Source of the DNA: Stenotrophomonas nitritireducens
Lineage (GTDB): Bacteria > Pseudomonadota > Gammaproteobacteria > Xanthomonadales > Xanthomonadaceae
Assembly (NCBI RefSeq): GCF_001431425.1
Contig: NZ_LDJG01000006.1
Coordinates: forward strand, 124,001 to 188,000
DNA length: 64,000 bases
Direction: 5' to 3'
Below, one piece after another: positions 8,491 through 16,613 of the stretch (position 1 is its first letter; the number at the start of each line of letters is the position of its first letter). A program made the position numbers and the translations under genes. A model generated the notes under the pieces. The model made no database searches, had not been told where the DNA came from, and saw only the letters and a list, made by a program, of their open reading frames with translations.

Positions 8491-8912
8491 AGTTGCATGC
8501 TGGGGTTGTCGTCGCGTGGTTGGCGGCAAGCGGCTTGGGTAGTGGGCCAGCCTTCGCCGACGAGCCGCTACGGGTTGCGTACCGGCACTTGGCCGAAAAC
8601 CCGGAAAAATATGCGGGCAGGCATGTGCGGGTGCCGGCCTGTGCCGCGACGGCCATGCACCATGGTGCCTATCTGTATGACTGTGATGATTCGCATGTGC
8701 GGATCATTACGCTGGCAGGCCCCTCCGTGATTCTGGAAGAGCTGTTCGGCACGCGTGATGTGTTGCGGGCGCGGCGGGCGGCGGCCACGGCTTCGGGCGT
8801 GTTCGAGTGGCGGCCCGAGGCGCGGCCGCAATGTTGTCTGGACAACCGCGTCCTGCTATATGCCGAATCGGTGTCCGGGGTGAAGCGGCTGCCGCCCCGG
8901 GCGAGTGAATGA
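8487..8912 (+). CDS. Hypothetical exported protein, translationally coupled to pntAA
   Basis: Unrecognised 141-residue protein. The first ~24 residues form a signal peptide (KLHAGVVVAWLAASG, cleavage near AFADEP). The mature part has four cysteines, including paired CDNS-like and QCCLDN segments, and a central LRVAYRHLAENPEKYAGRHV stretch that recalls small periplasmic OB-fold-like proteins (weak inference). Its ATG at 8487 overlaps the pntAA stop as ATGA, and its own stop overlaps a possible ATG at 8909. Why it is coupled to a transhydrogenase subunit is unclear. Confidence 0.7.
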   Translation: MKLHAGVVVAWLAASGLGSGPAFADEPLRVAYRHLAENPEKYAGRHVRVPACAATAMHHGAYLYDCDDSHVRIITLAGPSVILEELFGTRDVLRARRAAATASGVFEWRPEARPQCCLDNRVLLYAESVSGVKRLPPRASE

Positions 8913-8941
8913 GCAGGAATGATCGCGAACGGGAGGCCGGC

Positions 8942-9280
8942 ATGGCGATTGAAATGCAACCGGGTGAAACGCTGTTGCGCGAGGGTGCGGCCAACCTGCA
9001 GCGTGGCATCGAGGCGGTGGGGGGCAGGTTGTACCTGACCGACCGGCGGCTGTCGTTCCACTCGCATGCGTTCAATGTGCAGACGGGGGTGACCGACATC
9101 CCTTTGTCGCAGGTGCGCGGCACGCACCCGTGCTGGACGAAGTTCCTCGGCATGATCCCGCTGTTCCCGACCTCGCTGGCAGTATCCACGGCCGATGGTG
9201 GCCAATACCACTTCGTCGTGCACGATCGCGATGCGTGGGCGGCCGTGATAGGGGCAAAGCTGACGGGCGCGGGCGGTTGA
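8942..9280 (+). CDS. GRAM-like domain protein
   Basis: Small 112-residue cytoplasmic protein with a GRAM/PH-like pattern: PGETLLREGAANL, then GRLYLTDRRLSFHSHAFN and IPLSQVRGTH, ending in a helical DAWAAVIGAKL. Such domains in eukaryotes bind lipids; bacterial versions are uncharacterised. I chose the ATG at 8942 because GGGAGG lies five bases upstream. An alternative ATG at 8909 would overlap the previous stop as ATGA and add 11 charged residues. It is the third plus-strand gene after pntAA and faces the DUF3106-like gene convergently. Confidence 0.72.
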   Translation: MAIEMQPGETLLREGAANLQRGIEAVGGRLYLTDRRLSFHSHAFNVQTGVTDIPLSQVRGTHPCWTKFLGMIPLFPTSLAVSTADGGQYHFVVHDRDAWAAVIGAKLTGAGG

Positions 9281-9366
9281 GCCCTCGCGGCCGGTAACGG
9301 CCGGTCATCGAAGGGGCGCTGCCGCCAATGCCTGGTTACGCGCCAGCAGGCGGCGCAGGCGTTGTC

Positions 9367-9789
9367 TCAGCGCTGCGGGCGGGGCGGCGGCGGATTTGCC
9401 TCCGTCCACTGCCGGCGCTGCTCGGGTGTCATCTTCCGCCACTGCTCGCGCAGCTGTTCGCGCTGGGCCTTGTCCATGTCGCGCATCTTCTCGAACAGGG
9501 CGCGGGCTTCGCGTTGCTGCTGCGGCGACATGTTCTCGAACCGGTGCATGCCGCGTCGCGCCTGCATGTGCTGCTCCGGCGTCATCTGCTGCCAGCCGCG
9601 GGCATGGTCGTACATGCGCTGGCGCTGCTCGGGCGAAGCGTTCCAGCGGTCGCGCATCGGTGCGATAAGGGTTTCGCGCTGGGCCGGGGTCAGCTGGTCC
9701 CATTCGGGCAGGGGCTGCTGCTGGGCGAATGCCGGAGCGGCGCAGGCCAGCAGCAGCGCCAGCGACAGCAGGGAAAGTCGGGTATTCAT
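9367..9789 (-). CDS. Exported DUF3106-like helical protein
   Basis: 140 residues with a clear signal peptide (LSLLSLALLLACAAPAFA, then QQQP). The mature protein is almost wholly helical and built of five spaced copies of a TPEQR-like motif: LTPAQRE, ASPEQRQ, MTPEQHM, MSPQQQRE, MTPEQRRQ. This matches the DUF3106 family. It also recalls the LTxxQ motifs of periplasmic Spy/CpxP proteins, suggesting a periplasmic stress role (inference). The tail is proline-rich. It lies 5 bases downstream of the anti-sigma-like gene and is probably part of the sigma operon. Confidence 0.78.
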   Translation of the reverse strand: MNTRLSLLSLALLLACAAPAFAQQQPLPEWDQLTPAQRETLIAPMRDRWNASPEQRQRMYDHARGWQQMTPEQHMQARRGMHRFENMSPQQQREARALFEKMRDMDKAQREQLREQWRKMTPEQRRQWTEANPPPPRPQR

Positions 9790-9794
9790 GGTTC

Positions 9795-10151
9795 TCACTC
9801 CATCGCCAGGGCGTCCGAACCCAGCCACAGGTACAGCTCGGGGCTTTCGTCGAACAACAGCGTGTCATCGGACGGGTCGTCGCCGGCATCTGCCGCCACG
9901 CTGGGGGGCAGCGTCGGTGGCGTGCGGTTGAACTGCACCGCCACGGTGACGGCCAGTACCGCCGAACAGGCGGTGGCCAGCCACCAGCCGCGGCGGCGCC
10001 ATGGCGAGGCATCCGCGCCGGCCGTTGCCTGTTGCCGCGCCTGGCGCAGGCGCGCCAGCGTGGCCGGGGAAACCGCGCCTTCGGCATGCTGTTGCAGCTG
10101 CCGCAGCGAGCGCTCGAAATCGTCGTGCCGGGATGTGGGCGGGCGGTTCAC
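9795..10151 (-). CDS. Probable anti-sigma-factor-like single-pass membrane protein
   Basis: 118 residues: a charged cytosolic N-terminal half (RHDDFERSLRQLQQHAEG), one transmembrane helix (WWLATACSAVLAVTVAVQF), and a short acidic periplasmic tail ending in LYLWLGSDALAME. The GTG start at 10151 overlaps the sigma-factor stop as GTGA. Size, topology and position directly behind an ECF sigma gene argue for a membrane anti-sigma factor, but I see no zinc-binding HxxxCxxC motif. The family is therefore not certain; a DUF3619-type assignment is possible. Confidence 0.7.
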   Translation of the reverse strand: MNRPPTSRHDDFERSLRQLQQHAEGAVSPATLARLRQARQQATAGADASPWRRRGWWLATACSAVLAVTVAVQFNRTPPTLPPSVAADAGDDPSDDTLLFDESPELYLWLGSDALAME

Positions 10152-10750
10152 CGCGTGGCCTCCAGTTGTTTCTGCAATGCGTCGCGCGCGCGCGACAGAT
10201 GGGTTTTCACCGAACCTTCCGAGCAGCCCATGATCCGCGCCGTGGTCGCCACGTCCAGTTCCTGCAGCACGCGCAGGCTGAACGCCTCGCGCTGGCGCGC
10301 CGGCAGCTGCCGCAGCGCCTGCACCAGCCGCGCGTAGTCCTCGCGCTGCTCGTGCTGCTGGGCCGGGCCGGGGCTGTCGTCGGCCCAGTCGATGGGGCCG
10401 TCCTCGTCCTGTGCCGGCGCCCAGAATTTCAGCCGGAAACCGCGCCGGCGCTGCAGGTCGATGATGCGCCGGCGCAGGATGCTCCAGAACAGCGGTGTCC
10501 ACTCCACGGCCGGCTGGTCGCGATAGCCGAGCATGCGTTCCATCGCGTCCTGCACCGCGTCCAGGGCGTCGTCGCGCTGGCGCAGGCCGGCCTCGGCGAA
10601 GCGGAACGCGCGCGGCCCGACGCCGGCCAGGAAGGCTTCCAGCGAGGCGGGGGCGGCAGCGGGCGTCAGGGGGGGGCTGGTCACCAGCACAGGGTAGCGT
10701 TCCGGTCGGTCCTGGAAGGGATAACGCCCGACGGGCGGATGGGTTGACAT
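10148..10750 (-). CDS. RNA polymerase sigma factor, ECF-type sigma-70
   Basis: About 200 residues with the two domains of an extracytoplasmic-function sigma factor. Region 2 includes DALDAVQDAMERML and FWSILRRRIIDLQRRR. Region 4 includes LPARQREAFSLRVLQELD and the helix-turn-helix TARIMGCSEGSVKTHLSRAR. The ATG at 10750 is taken as start; another ATG at 10774 is equally possible. It is first in a three-gene minus-strand operon with an anti-sigma-like membrane protein and an exported TPEQR-repeat protein. It is divergent from pntAB, 75 bases away. Confidence 0.88.
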   Translation of the reverse strand: MSTHPPVGRYPFQDRPERYPVLVTSPPLTPAAAPASLEAFLAGVGPRAFRFAEAGLRQRDDALDAVQDAMERMLGYRDQPAVEWTPLFWSILRRRIIDLQRRRGFRLKFWAPAQDEDGPIDWADDSPGPAQQHEQREDYARLVQALRQLPARQREAFSLRVLQELDVATTARIMGCSEGSVKTHLSRARDALQKQLEATR

Positions 10751-10824
10751 GGCAACGGTCGCGCCGGCGTTCATCGCATGGTTATGATGCGCGACGGGCA
10801 GTTCCGGCCTCGGAGAGGGCAGCA

Positions 10825-11127
10825 ATGAGCGACGGGTTCGTGGCGTTGTACATCTTCATGCTGGCGGCGATCGCCGGCCACGTGATCATCTCGCGGGTGC
10901 CGGTGATCCTGCACACGCCGTTGATGTCCGGTTCCAACTTCATCCACGGCATCGTCCTGATCGGTGCGATGGTGGTGCTCGGCCATGCCGACACCACGCT
11001 GGAGAAGGCCATCGGCTTCATCGCCGTCGCCCTGGGCGCGGGCAACGCCGCCGGCGGCTACGTCGTAACCGAGCGCATGCTGGAAATGTTCAAGAGCTCG
11101 AAGAAGCCCGAAGGGAAGGGCAAATGA
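10825..11127 (+). CDS. pntAB: NAD(P) transhydrogenase subunit alpha part 2 (membrane)
   Basis: 100-residue integral membrane component of proton-translocating transhydrogenase with about three transmembrane helices (FVALYIFMLAAIAGHVII, FIHGIVLIGAMVVLG, AIGFIAVALGAGNAAGGY). It forms the proton channel with PntB. A GGAGAGGG ribosome binding site at 10812-10819 precedes the ATG. The gene restarts the pnt set after a 2.3-kb interruption. Its stop overlaps the next gene's ATG. Confidence 0.93.
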   Translation: MSDGFVALYIFMLAAIAGHVIISRVPVILHTPLMSGSNFIHGIVLIGAMVVLGHADTTLEKAIGFIAVALGAGNAAGGYVVTERMLEMFKSSKKPEGKGK

Positions 11128-11618
11128 CCGGGGCGGCATCGTCGCATGCGTCCCGCGTCGAGGTGCGGCAGGTGTTCCAGTGGCTCAGCTACCTGCAGTA
11201 TCCGGCGCTGCTGGTGGCCTTTGGCTACGCCGCACGGCCGCTGTTCAATGGCATGGACGGCATGCTCGACGCCTACAACAGCGCGCTGCTGTATGCGGGC
11301 GTCGGCGTGGGCATGTCCTCGCTGCAGGACCCGGCCAGGACCCAGAACAGGATGTCCAGGAAGGTCTGGGAAGACCCGCGCAAGGGCCGCTGGATGCTCT
11401 GGCTGTTGAGCGTGCAGGCGTTGCTGCCGATCGTGCTGGGCCTGCTGGGCGCGGCGCTGGCCGACTCGGCCACGTTGTCCCAGATGTCATTGGGGCTGGT
11501 GGCCTTCGGGCTGGGCATGATCGGGTTGTTGAAGACGGCGATCGAGATGCGCGAGCACCATCGCCTCGACAGGCGCGCAAGCGCGCGGTACAGGACGGCT
11601 GCGGAGGCCGAAGCATGA
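11124..11618 (+). CDS. Hypothetical membrane protein between pntAB and pntB
   Basis: Unrecognised 164-residue membrane protein. Hydrophobic segments are visible around LQYPALLVAFGYAA, NSALLYAGVGVGMSSL, WLLSVQALLPIVLGLLGAAL and LGLVAFGLGMIGLLKTAIEM, so about four helices. Charged loops include SRKVWEDPRKGRW. It overlaps pntAB and pntB at both ends as ATGA, so translation of all three is coupled. Transhydrogenase itself does not need it. It may be an accessory or assembly factor, or an unrelated passenger. Confidence 0.72.
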   Translation: MTGAASSHASRVEVRQVFQWLSYLQYPALLVAFGYAARPLFNGMDGMLDAYNSALLYAGVGVGMSSLQDPARTQNRMSRKVWEDPRKGRWMLWLLSVQALLPIVLGLLGAALADSATLSQMSLGLVAFGLGMIGLLKTAIEMREHHRLDRRASARYRTAAEAEA

Positions 11619-13054
11619 GCATGACGATGCTGGTGAGTGCGAGCTACCTGGTGGCCGCCACGCTGTTCCTGCTGGGCCTGCAGCGCATGGCCTCGCCCAG
11701 GACCGCGCGCAGCGGCATCCACTGGGCGGGAGTGGGCATGCTGCTCGCCACCGTGGCCACGTTCTTCCTGCCGGGCCTGCACAACCTCGCGCTGATCCTT
11801 GTGGCGCTGGTGCTGGGCACCGGCCTGGCGTGGGTGTCGGCCAAGAAGGTCGCCATCACCGACATGCCGCAGATGGTGGCGCTGTACAACGGCATGGGCG
11901 GCGGTTCGGCCGCGGCCATCGGCGCGGTGGAGCTGCTGCGCTTCGCCGATGTGGCCGGCCGCGACACCAGCCACTGGAGCGTGGAGGCCATCGCCGCGCT
12001 CGCCGCGCGGCAGCCCTCGGCCACCGTGCTGGCGCTGGCGATCATCGGCTCGGCCATCGGCGCGGTATCGCTGTCCGGTTCGATCATTGCCTGGGCCAAG
12101 CTCGACGGCCGCCTGGACAAGCGCGTCACCTTCCCCGGGCAGCAGGCGTTCAACCTGCTGGTCGCCGTGGCGATGGTGGCGCTGGGCGCATGGGCGGCGC
12201 TCAGCCTGCAGCCGGTGGCGATCATCGCCTTCTTCGTGGCGGCGCTGGCGCTGGGCGTGCTGATGACCCTGCCCATCGGCGGCGCCGACATGCCGGTGGT
12301 GATCTCGCTGTACAACGCCTTCACCGGCCTGGCGGTGGCCTTCGAGGGCTACGTGCTCGGCAACGAGGCCTTGATCATCGCCGGCATGATGGTCGGCGCG
12401 GCCGGCATCCTGCTGACCCGGCTGATGGCCAAGGCGATGAACCGGCCGATCAGCGGCGTGCTGTTCTCCAACTTCGGTGGCGGCGGGCAGGGCGCGGCGG
12501 AAATCAGTGGCAGCCAGAAACCCATCGAGGCCGCCGACGTGGCGGCGATGATGGCCTTCGCCGAGCGGGTGGTGATCGTGCCCGGCTATGGCATGGCGGT
12601 GGCGCAGGCCCAGCACAAGATCTGGGAGCTGGCGCAGCGCCTGATCGAACGCGGGGTGAAGGTGAAGTTCGCCATCCACCCGGTCGCCGGGCGCATGCCC
12701 GGGCACATGAACGTACTGCTGGCCGAGGCCGGCGTGCCCTACGACCTGATCGCCGACATGGACGACATCAACCCCGAGTTCGCCACCACCGATGTGTCGC
12801 TGGTGATCGGCGCCAACGACGTGGTCAACCCGGTGGCCAAGACCGACCCGTCAAGTCCGATCTACGGCATGCCGATCCTGGACGTGGTGAATTCGAAAAA
12901 CACCATCGTGATCAAGCGCGGCAAGGGCACCGGCTTCGCCGGCATCGAGAACGCGCTGTTCTACGCCGACAACACACGCATGTTGTACGGCGATGGCGCC
13001 GAGGCGGCGGGCGCGCTGGTCAGCGAGTTGAAGGCGCTGGACGGCGGGCACTGA
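11615..13054 (+). CDS. pntB: NAD(P) transhydrogenase subunit beta
   Basis: 479-residue subunit combining the membrane proton channel with the NADP(H)-binding dIII domain. The first ~280 residues hold eight to nine transmembrane helices. The dIII nucleotide motif GYGMAVAQAQ lies near residue 323, followed by KFAIHPVAGRMPGHMNVLLA and the IGANDVVNPVA and KRGKGTGFAGI blocks. The ATG at 11615 overlaps the preceding stop as ATGA. With PntAA and PntAB it forms the complete energy-linked transhydrogenase that supplies NADPH. Confidence 0.96.
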   Translation: MSMTMLVSASYLVAATLFLLGLQRMASPRTARSGIHWAGVGMLLATVATFFLPGLHNLALILVALVLGTGLAWVSAKKVAITDMPQMVALYNGMGGGSAAAIGAVELLRFADVAGRDTSHWSVEAIAALAARQPSATVLALAIIGSAIGAVSLSGSIIAWAKLDGRLDKRVTFPGQQAFNLLVAVAMVALGAWAALSLQPVAIIAFFVAALALGVLMTLPIGGADMPVVISLYNAFTGLAVAFEGYVLGNEALIIAGMMVGAAGILLTRLMAKAMNRPISGVLFSNFGGGGQGAAEISGSQKPIEAADVAAMMAFAERVVIVPGYGMAVAQAQHKIWELAQRLIERGVKVKFAIHPVAGRMPGHMNVLLAEAGVPYDLIADMDDINPEFATTDVSLVIGANDVVNPVAKTDPSSPIYGMPILDVVNSKNTIVIKRGKGTGFAGIENALFYADNTRMLYGDGAEAAGALVSELKALDGGH

Positions 13055-13095
13055 ACCGGCGTCGCGGCGACGGCCGGTCCAACAGGGGAAGGGAT

Positions 13096-13791
13096 ATGCG
13101 AAAGTGTTCCATGCGCGTGGCGTGCTGCGGGTTGTTGATGCTGTGTGGAGGCGGGGCCGCCGCACAGTCCGATGGAGGCTGGTGGGCGCAGAACCGCGCC
13201 GATGGCGGGCAGGAGGCCGGGACGCAGGGGTCTCCGGCGTCATCGGCGGATGCGCCCTCGCCCGCGCCGGCATCCACGGACGGCGCCGCTCCCACAGCGC
13301 AGGCGTCCGTGCCGCTGTCGGTGGCGGTTTTCGATTGCGTCGAAGTGGCCCTGTTCGAGGTCAACCAAGGGCTGATCAGCAGCAAGCAGGAAGCCCGGGC
13401 CGCCATGATTCCCGCGGAAAAGCTGGCCGATATCCAGCGCAGCGTGGCCGGCAACATCCCCGACAGGATTCCGGGAATGCGAGCGGCGCTAGTGGGCCAC
13501 GGGGTGGGTTGCCCGGATCCGCAACGCACGATTTTGCTGACCGGCCACATCATCGATTTCAAGAAGGGCAACCAGGCGTTGCGCTATTTCGTCGGGTTTG
13601 GCGCGGGGGCGCAGAAGTTCTCGGTCACGGCGCGCGCGGTGCGCAAGTCCGACGGAGCGCTGCTGGCCGAGGGCGACGTTACCGACCGCAAGGTGGGAGG
13701 CTGGGTCGGCGGCAACGACGACAAGGGGCTGGACGACTTCGGCGAGAAGGTCGCTGTGTTCCTGAAACGTTCCTTGCCCTCTTCGCGCTGA
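13096..13791 (+). CDS. Exported DUF4410-like protein
   Basis: 231 residues. A signal peptide (VACCGLLMLCGGGAAAQ) is followed by a low-complexity Ala/Pro/Ser linker to about residue 75. The globular domain has TGHIIDFKKGNQALRYFVGF, then SDGALLAEGDVTDRKVGGW and a DFGEKVAVFLKRS tail. That pattern is close to DUF4410 proteins of unknown role in the periplasm or outer membrane. AAGGG precedes the ATG. It lies 41 bases after pntB and may be read through from it. Confidence 0.65.
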   Translation: MRKCSMRVACCGLLMLCGGGAAAQSDGGWWAQNRADGGQEAGTQGSPASSADAPSPAPASTDGAAPTAQASVPLSVAVFDCVEVALFEVNQGLISSKQEARAAMIPAEKLADIQRSVAGNIPDRIPGMRAALVGHGVGCPDPQRTILLTGHIIDFKKGNQALRYFVGFGAGAQKFSVTARAVRKSDGALLAEGDVTDRKVGGWVGGNDDKGLDDFGEKVAVFLKRSLPSSR

Positions 13792-13797
13792 GCCGGT

Positions 13798-14220
13798 TCA
13801 GCGCGCCAGCCACCACGCGGCCACGAGCCCGGCCAGCAGCCAGAGGATTTCGGCGGTGCCATTGGCCAGGCCGATCAGGGTCCAGGCCAGGTGCGGGCCC
13901 AGCCGCAGCGCCGATTCCCATGGCGCCAAGCCCATCGGGCCGCCGATATAAGCGGCCGCGATGCCCCAGTTGGCGGCCAGCGCGATCAGCAGCGTCGCCA
14001 GCATCGCCACGGTGATCCTGGGCCTGCCGCCCGGCAGAGTGCCCAGGCGCAGCATCCATGCCGCTTCCGCGGCGGCGGCGATCGCCATCCAGCCGGCCTG
14101 CGAGCCGGTGGCCAGGGCGACCATCAGCCAGGCGATGGCCAGGGTGACGCTTCCCAGCAGCAACAGCAGGGGCCAGAGCCAGTGCTGGGTGCGGCTGGCC
14201 GGCGGTGGGGCAGGAGACAT
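13798..14220 (-). CDS. Hypothetical four-helix membrane protein
   Basis: 140 residues, unrecognised. Four hydrophobic helices are clear: WLWPLLLLLGSVTLAIAWL, AGWMAIAAAAEAAWML, VAMLATLLIALAANWGIAA and a C-terminal AEILWLLAGLVAAWWLAR. There are no conserved polar motifs that suggest a transporter or enzyme. The ATG at 14220 is preferred; an in-frame GTG at 14241 is possible. It converges with the DUF4410-like gene 6 bases away and is divergent from sufT. Confidence 0.7.
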   Translation of the reverse strand: MSPAPPPASRTQHWLWPLLLLLGSVTLAIAWLMVALATGSQAGWMAIAAAAEAAWMLRLGTLPGGRPRITVAMLATLLIALAANWGIAAAYIGGPMGLAPWESALRLGPHLAWTLIGLANGTAEILWLLAGLVAAWWLAR

Positions 14221-14327
14221 GGGGATTCCCGGAAAGGTCACGCAGCATAGCCCTTCAGCGGCCGGCCCGCCCAGTCGGCTAAAATGGCCTTCTTGCGGGT
14301 AGCGTCCGCGTCCCCATATCGATCCAC

Positions 14328-14879
14328 ATGTATTCCCGCAGCAGCGAACCCGTCCATTTCGAACGCGATTGCCCGGCCGTGATGGTGCCGCAGGGCGACA
14401 GCGTGACCCTGCCGGCCGGCAGCTACGGCTATATCACCCAGGCACTGGGTGGCAGCTATACCGTGTTCGTCGAAGGCAACCTGTTCCGCATCGCCGGCAA
14501 GGACGGCGACGCCATCGGCAAGGAGCCGCCGCCGGGGCTGGAGCTGCCCGAAGGCGCCGGTGACGACGATGTTGAAAAGCTGGTCTGGGAGCAACTGCGC
14601 ACCTGCTTCGACCCGGAGATCCCGTTCAACATCGTCGATCTCGGGCTCATCTACGACGTCGACATCAAGCACCTGGATGACGGCAAGCGCGAGGTCGACG
14701 TCAAGATGACCCTGACCGCGCCCGGCTGCGGCATGGGCGAAATCCTGGTCGACGACGTGCGCAGCAAGCTGGAAATGATTCCGACCGTGGCCGAAGCCGA
14801 CGTCGAACTGGTGTTCGACCCGCCGTGGGGCAAGCACATGATGTCCGAGGCCGCACGGCTCGAAACGGGCATGCTGTAA
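14328..14879 (+). CDS. sufT: Fe-S cluster assembly protein SufT
   Basis: 183-residue cytosolic protein. The N-terminal ~70 residues match the SufT-specific extension (CPAVMVPQGDSVTLPAGSYG). The rest is the DUF59/MIP18 domain with EIPFNIVDLGLIYDV, the conserved LTAPGCGMGEILVDDV cysteine block and VFDPPWGKHMMS. SufT helps mature Fe-S proteins, especially where demand is high. A TAAAAT hexamer at 14280-14285 may be its -10 element. ilvE follows 66 bases later, so cotranscription is possible. Confidence 0.92.
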   Translation: MYSRSSEPVHFERDCPAVMVPQGDSVTLPAGSYGYITQALGGSYTVFVEGNLFRIAGKDGDAIGKEPPPGLELPEGAGDDDVEKLVWEQLRTCFDPEIPFNIVDLGLIYDVDIKHLDDGKREVDVKMTLTAPGCGMGEILVDDVRSKLEMIPTVAEADVELVFDPPWGKHMMSEAARLETGML

Positions 14880-14945
14880 GGTGTCCAACGCGCCGGACCG
14901 CATGCGGGCCGGCTTCAACATCCGCAATCTGGAAGGAAACATCCG

Positions 14946-16043
14946 GTGTCCCAGTCTCTGAGCTTCCACGTCACCCGTTCGGACCACCCGCGCAGCGCCG
15001 AAGAGCGCGCCAAGATCCTGGAGAAGCCGGGGTTCGGCCTGCACTTCACCGACCACATGGTGGCCGTGCGCTGGGACAAGGACACCGGCTGGCATGACGC
15101 GGCGGTGATGCCGTACGGCCCGATCGCGCTGGATCCGGCCGCTGCCGTGCTGCACTACGGCCAGGAGATCTTCGAGGGCATCAAGGCCTACCGCCACGCC
15201 GACGGTTCGGTGTGGACCTTCCGCCCGGACGCCAACGGCCGCCGCCTGCAGCGCTCGGCCGCGCGCCTGGCGCTGCCGCAGCTGCCGGTGGAGATCTTCG
15301 TCGAGTCGCTGAAGCAGATGATCGCCGTGGACAAGGACTGGGTGTCCGATGCCGACGAGGCCAGCCTGTACTTCCGTCCGTTCATGATCGGCGACGAGGC
15401 CTTCCTCGGCGTGCGCGGCGCGCACAAGGCCAGCTACTACGTGATCGCCAGCCCGGCCGGCCCGTACTTCGCCAAGGGCGTGGCGCCGGTGGCGATCTGG
15501 CTGTCCACCGATTACGCGCGCGCGGCCAAGGGTGGCACCGGTGCGGCCAAGTGCGGCGGCAACTACGCCGCTTCGTTGCTGCCGCAGCAGCAGGCGCAGG
15601 CGCAGGGCTGCTCGCAGGTGCTGTTCCTCGACCCGGTCGAGGGCAAGTACCTGGAGGAACTGGGCGGCATGAACGTGTTCCTGGTCTACGGCAAGGAAAA
15701 CAAGCTCGTCACCCCGGCGCTGTCGGGCTCGATCCTGGAAGGCATCACCCGCGAATCCATCCTGCAGCTGGCGCGCGACCGCGGCATGACCGTGGAAGAG
15801 CGCAAGGTCACCATCGACGAGTGGAAGCAGGGCGTGGCCTCGGGCCAGATCACCGAGGTGTTCGCCTGCGGCACCGCCGCGGTCATCACCCCGATCGGCC
15901 AGCTCAAGGGTGAAGGCTTCGAGGTGGGCGATCTGTCCGCGCCGGCCGGCGAGGTGACCATGTCGCTGCGCAAGGAGCTGACCGACATCCAGTACGGCCG
16001 CCTGCCGGACCGCCACGGTTGGCTGGTGCGCCTGGACGGCTGA
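14946..16043 (+). CDS. ilvE: Branched-chain amino acid aminotransferase
   Basis: PLP enzyme of fold type IV, 365 residues, that interconverts valine, leucine and isoleucine with their 2-oxo acids. The Schiff-base lysine is Lys202 in AKCGGNYAAS. HYGQEIFEGIKAY and the ITPIGQLKGEGF segment are also typical. The start is a GTG at 14946, with GGAAGG nine bases upstream. A strong hairpin terminator follows the stop. Length fits the eukaryote-like, longer branch of the family rather than the 309-residue E. coli IlvE. Confidence 0.95.
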   Translation: MSQSLSFHVTRSDHPRSAEERAKILEKPGFGLHFTDHMVAVRWDKDTGWHDAAVMPYGPIALDPAAAVLHYGQEIFEGIKAYRHADGSVWTFRPDANGRRLQRSAARLALPQLPVEIFVESLKQMIAVDKDWVSDADEASLYFRPFMIGDEAFLGVRGAHKASYYVIASPAGPYFAKGVAPVAIWLSTDYARAAKGGTGAAKCGGNYAASLLPQQQAQAQGCSQVLFLDPVEGKYLEELGGMNVFLVYGKENKLVTPALSGSILEGITRESILQLARDRGMTVEERKVTIDEWKQGVASGQITEVFACGTAAVITPIGQLKGEGFEVGDLSAPAGEVTMSLRKELTDIQYGRLPDRHGWLVRLDG

Positions 16044-16065
16044 GTCCGCGCCATTATCCGTACAG

Positions 16066-16098
16066 GAAGCCCCGCATGATGCGGGGCTTCTGCTTTTG
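16066..16098 (+). terminator. Rho-independent terminator after ilvE
   Basis: A 12-base perfect stem (GAAGCCCCGCAT / ATGCGGGGCTTC, 16066-16090) is followed by TGCTTTT. It also lies downstream of convergent ybaK. Confidence 0.85.
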
Positions 16099-16118
16099 GA
16101 TCGCTGCTTTCCTGCAGG

Positions 16119-16143
16119 GAGGCGGAGCGTCGCTCCGGCCTAC
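16119..16143. repeat. GTAG repeat element, minus orientation
   Basis: On the minus strand the element reads GTAGGCCGGAGCGACGCTCC, with a GGAGCG/CGCTCC palindrome. Its TAG is the stop codon of ybaK. Confidence 0.75.
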
Positions 16144-16613
16144 TCGCACATATCCGCGCAACGCGCCTGCAGGAAGCGCAATGCATCGGCCGGGGCGATG
16201 TCCAGCAGCAGGCCGCGCTGGCCGGCGTTGATCCAGATGCGCCCGTGTTCCTGCGCCGCGCCGGCAAACAGCACCGCGGCCGGGCGCTGCTGCGCGAACG
16301 GGCTGATGCCGCCAACCTTGTAGCCGCTGCGGCGTTCGGCCTCGGCAATCTCCATCATCTGCGCATGCTTGCCGGCGCAGGCGGCGGCAAGCTTCTTCAG
16401 CGACAGCCGCTGGTCGGACGGGATCACCGCGATCACGGGCTGCTTGTCCACCCACGCCATCAGCGTCTTGAACATCCGCGCCGGGTCGATGCCCAGCGCC
16501 TGCGCCGCGGCCAGGCCCTTGCTGTCCACCTCGGCCGAATAGTCGTAGGCGTGCAGGCCGTGGGCGATCCCGGCCTTGTCCAGCGCGGCGGTGGCGCGGG
16601 TGCCCTTGGCCAT
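16140..16613 (-). CDS. ybaK: Cys-tRNA(Pro) deacylase YbaK
   Basis: 157-residue trans-editing enzyme that hydrolyses cysteine mischarged onto tRNA-Pro. Family features are TRATAALDKAGIAHGLHAYD, the conserved lysine segment MFKTLMAWVD, and KVGGISPFAQQR with the GGISP motif near residue 101. The ATG at 16613 directly abuts the stop of the asparaginase-like gene, so the two are probably cotranscribed. The TAG stop lies inside a GTAG repeat. Confidence 0.93.
   Translation of the reverse strand: MAKGTRATAALDKAGIAHGLHAYDYSAEVDSKGLAAAQALGIDPARMFKTLMAWVDKQPVIAVIPSDQRLSLKKLAAACAGKHAQMMEIAEAERRSGYKVGGISPFAQQRPAAVLFAGAAQEHGRIWINAGQRGLLLDIAPADALRFLQARCADMCE

Noticed and set aside
9305..10087. Alternative minus-strand frame over the DUF3106-like and anti-sigma-like genes
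   Set aside because: The chosen frames have a signal peptide, repeat motifs, a transmembrane helix and overlapping starts; this one has none.
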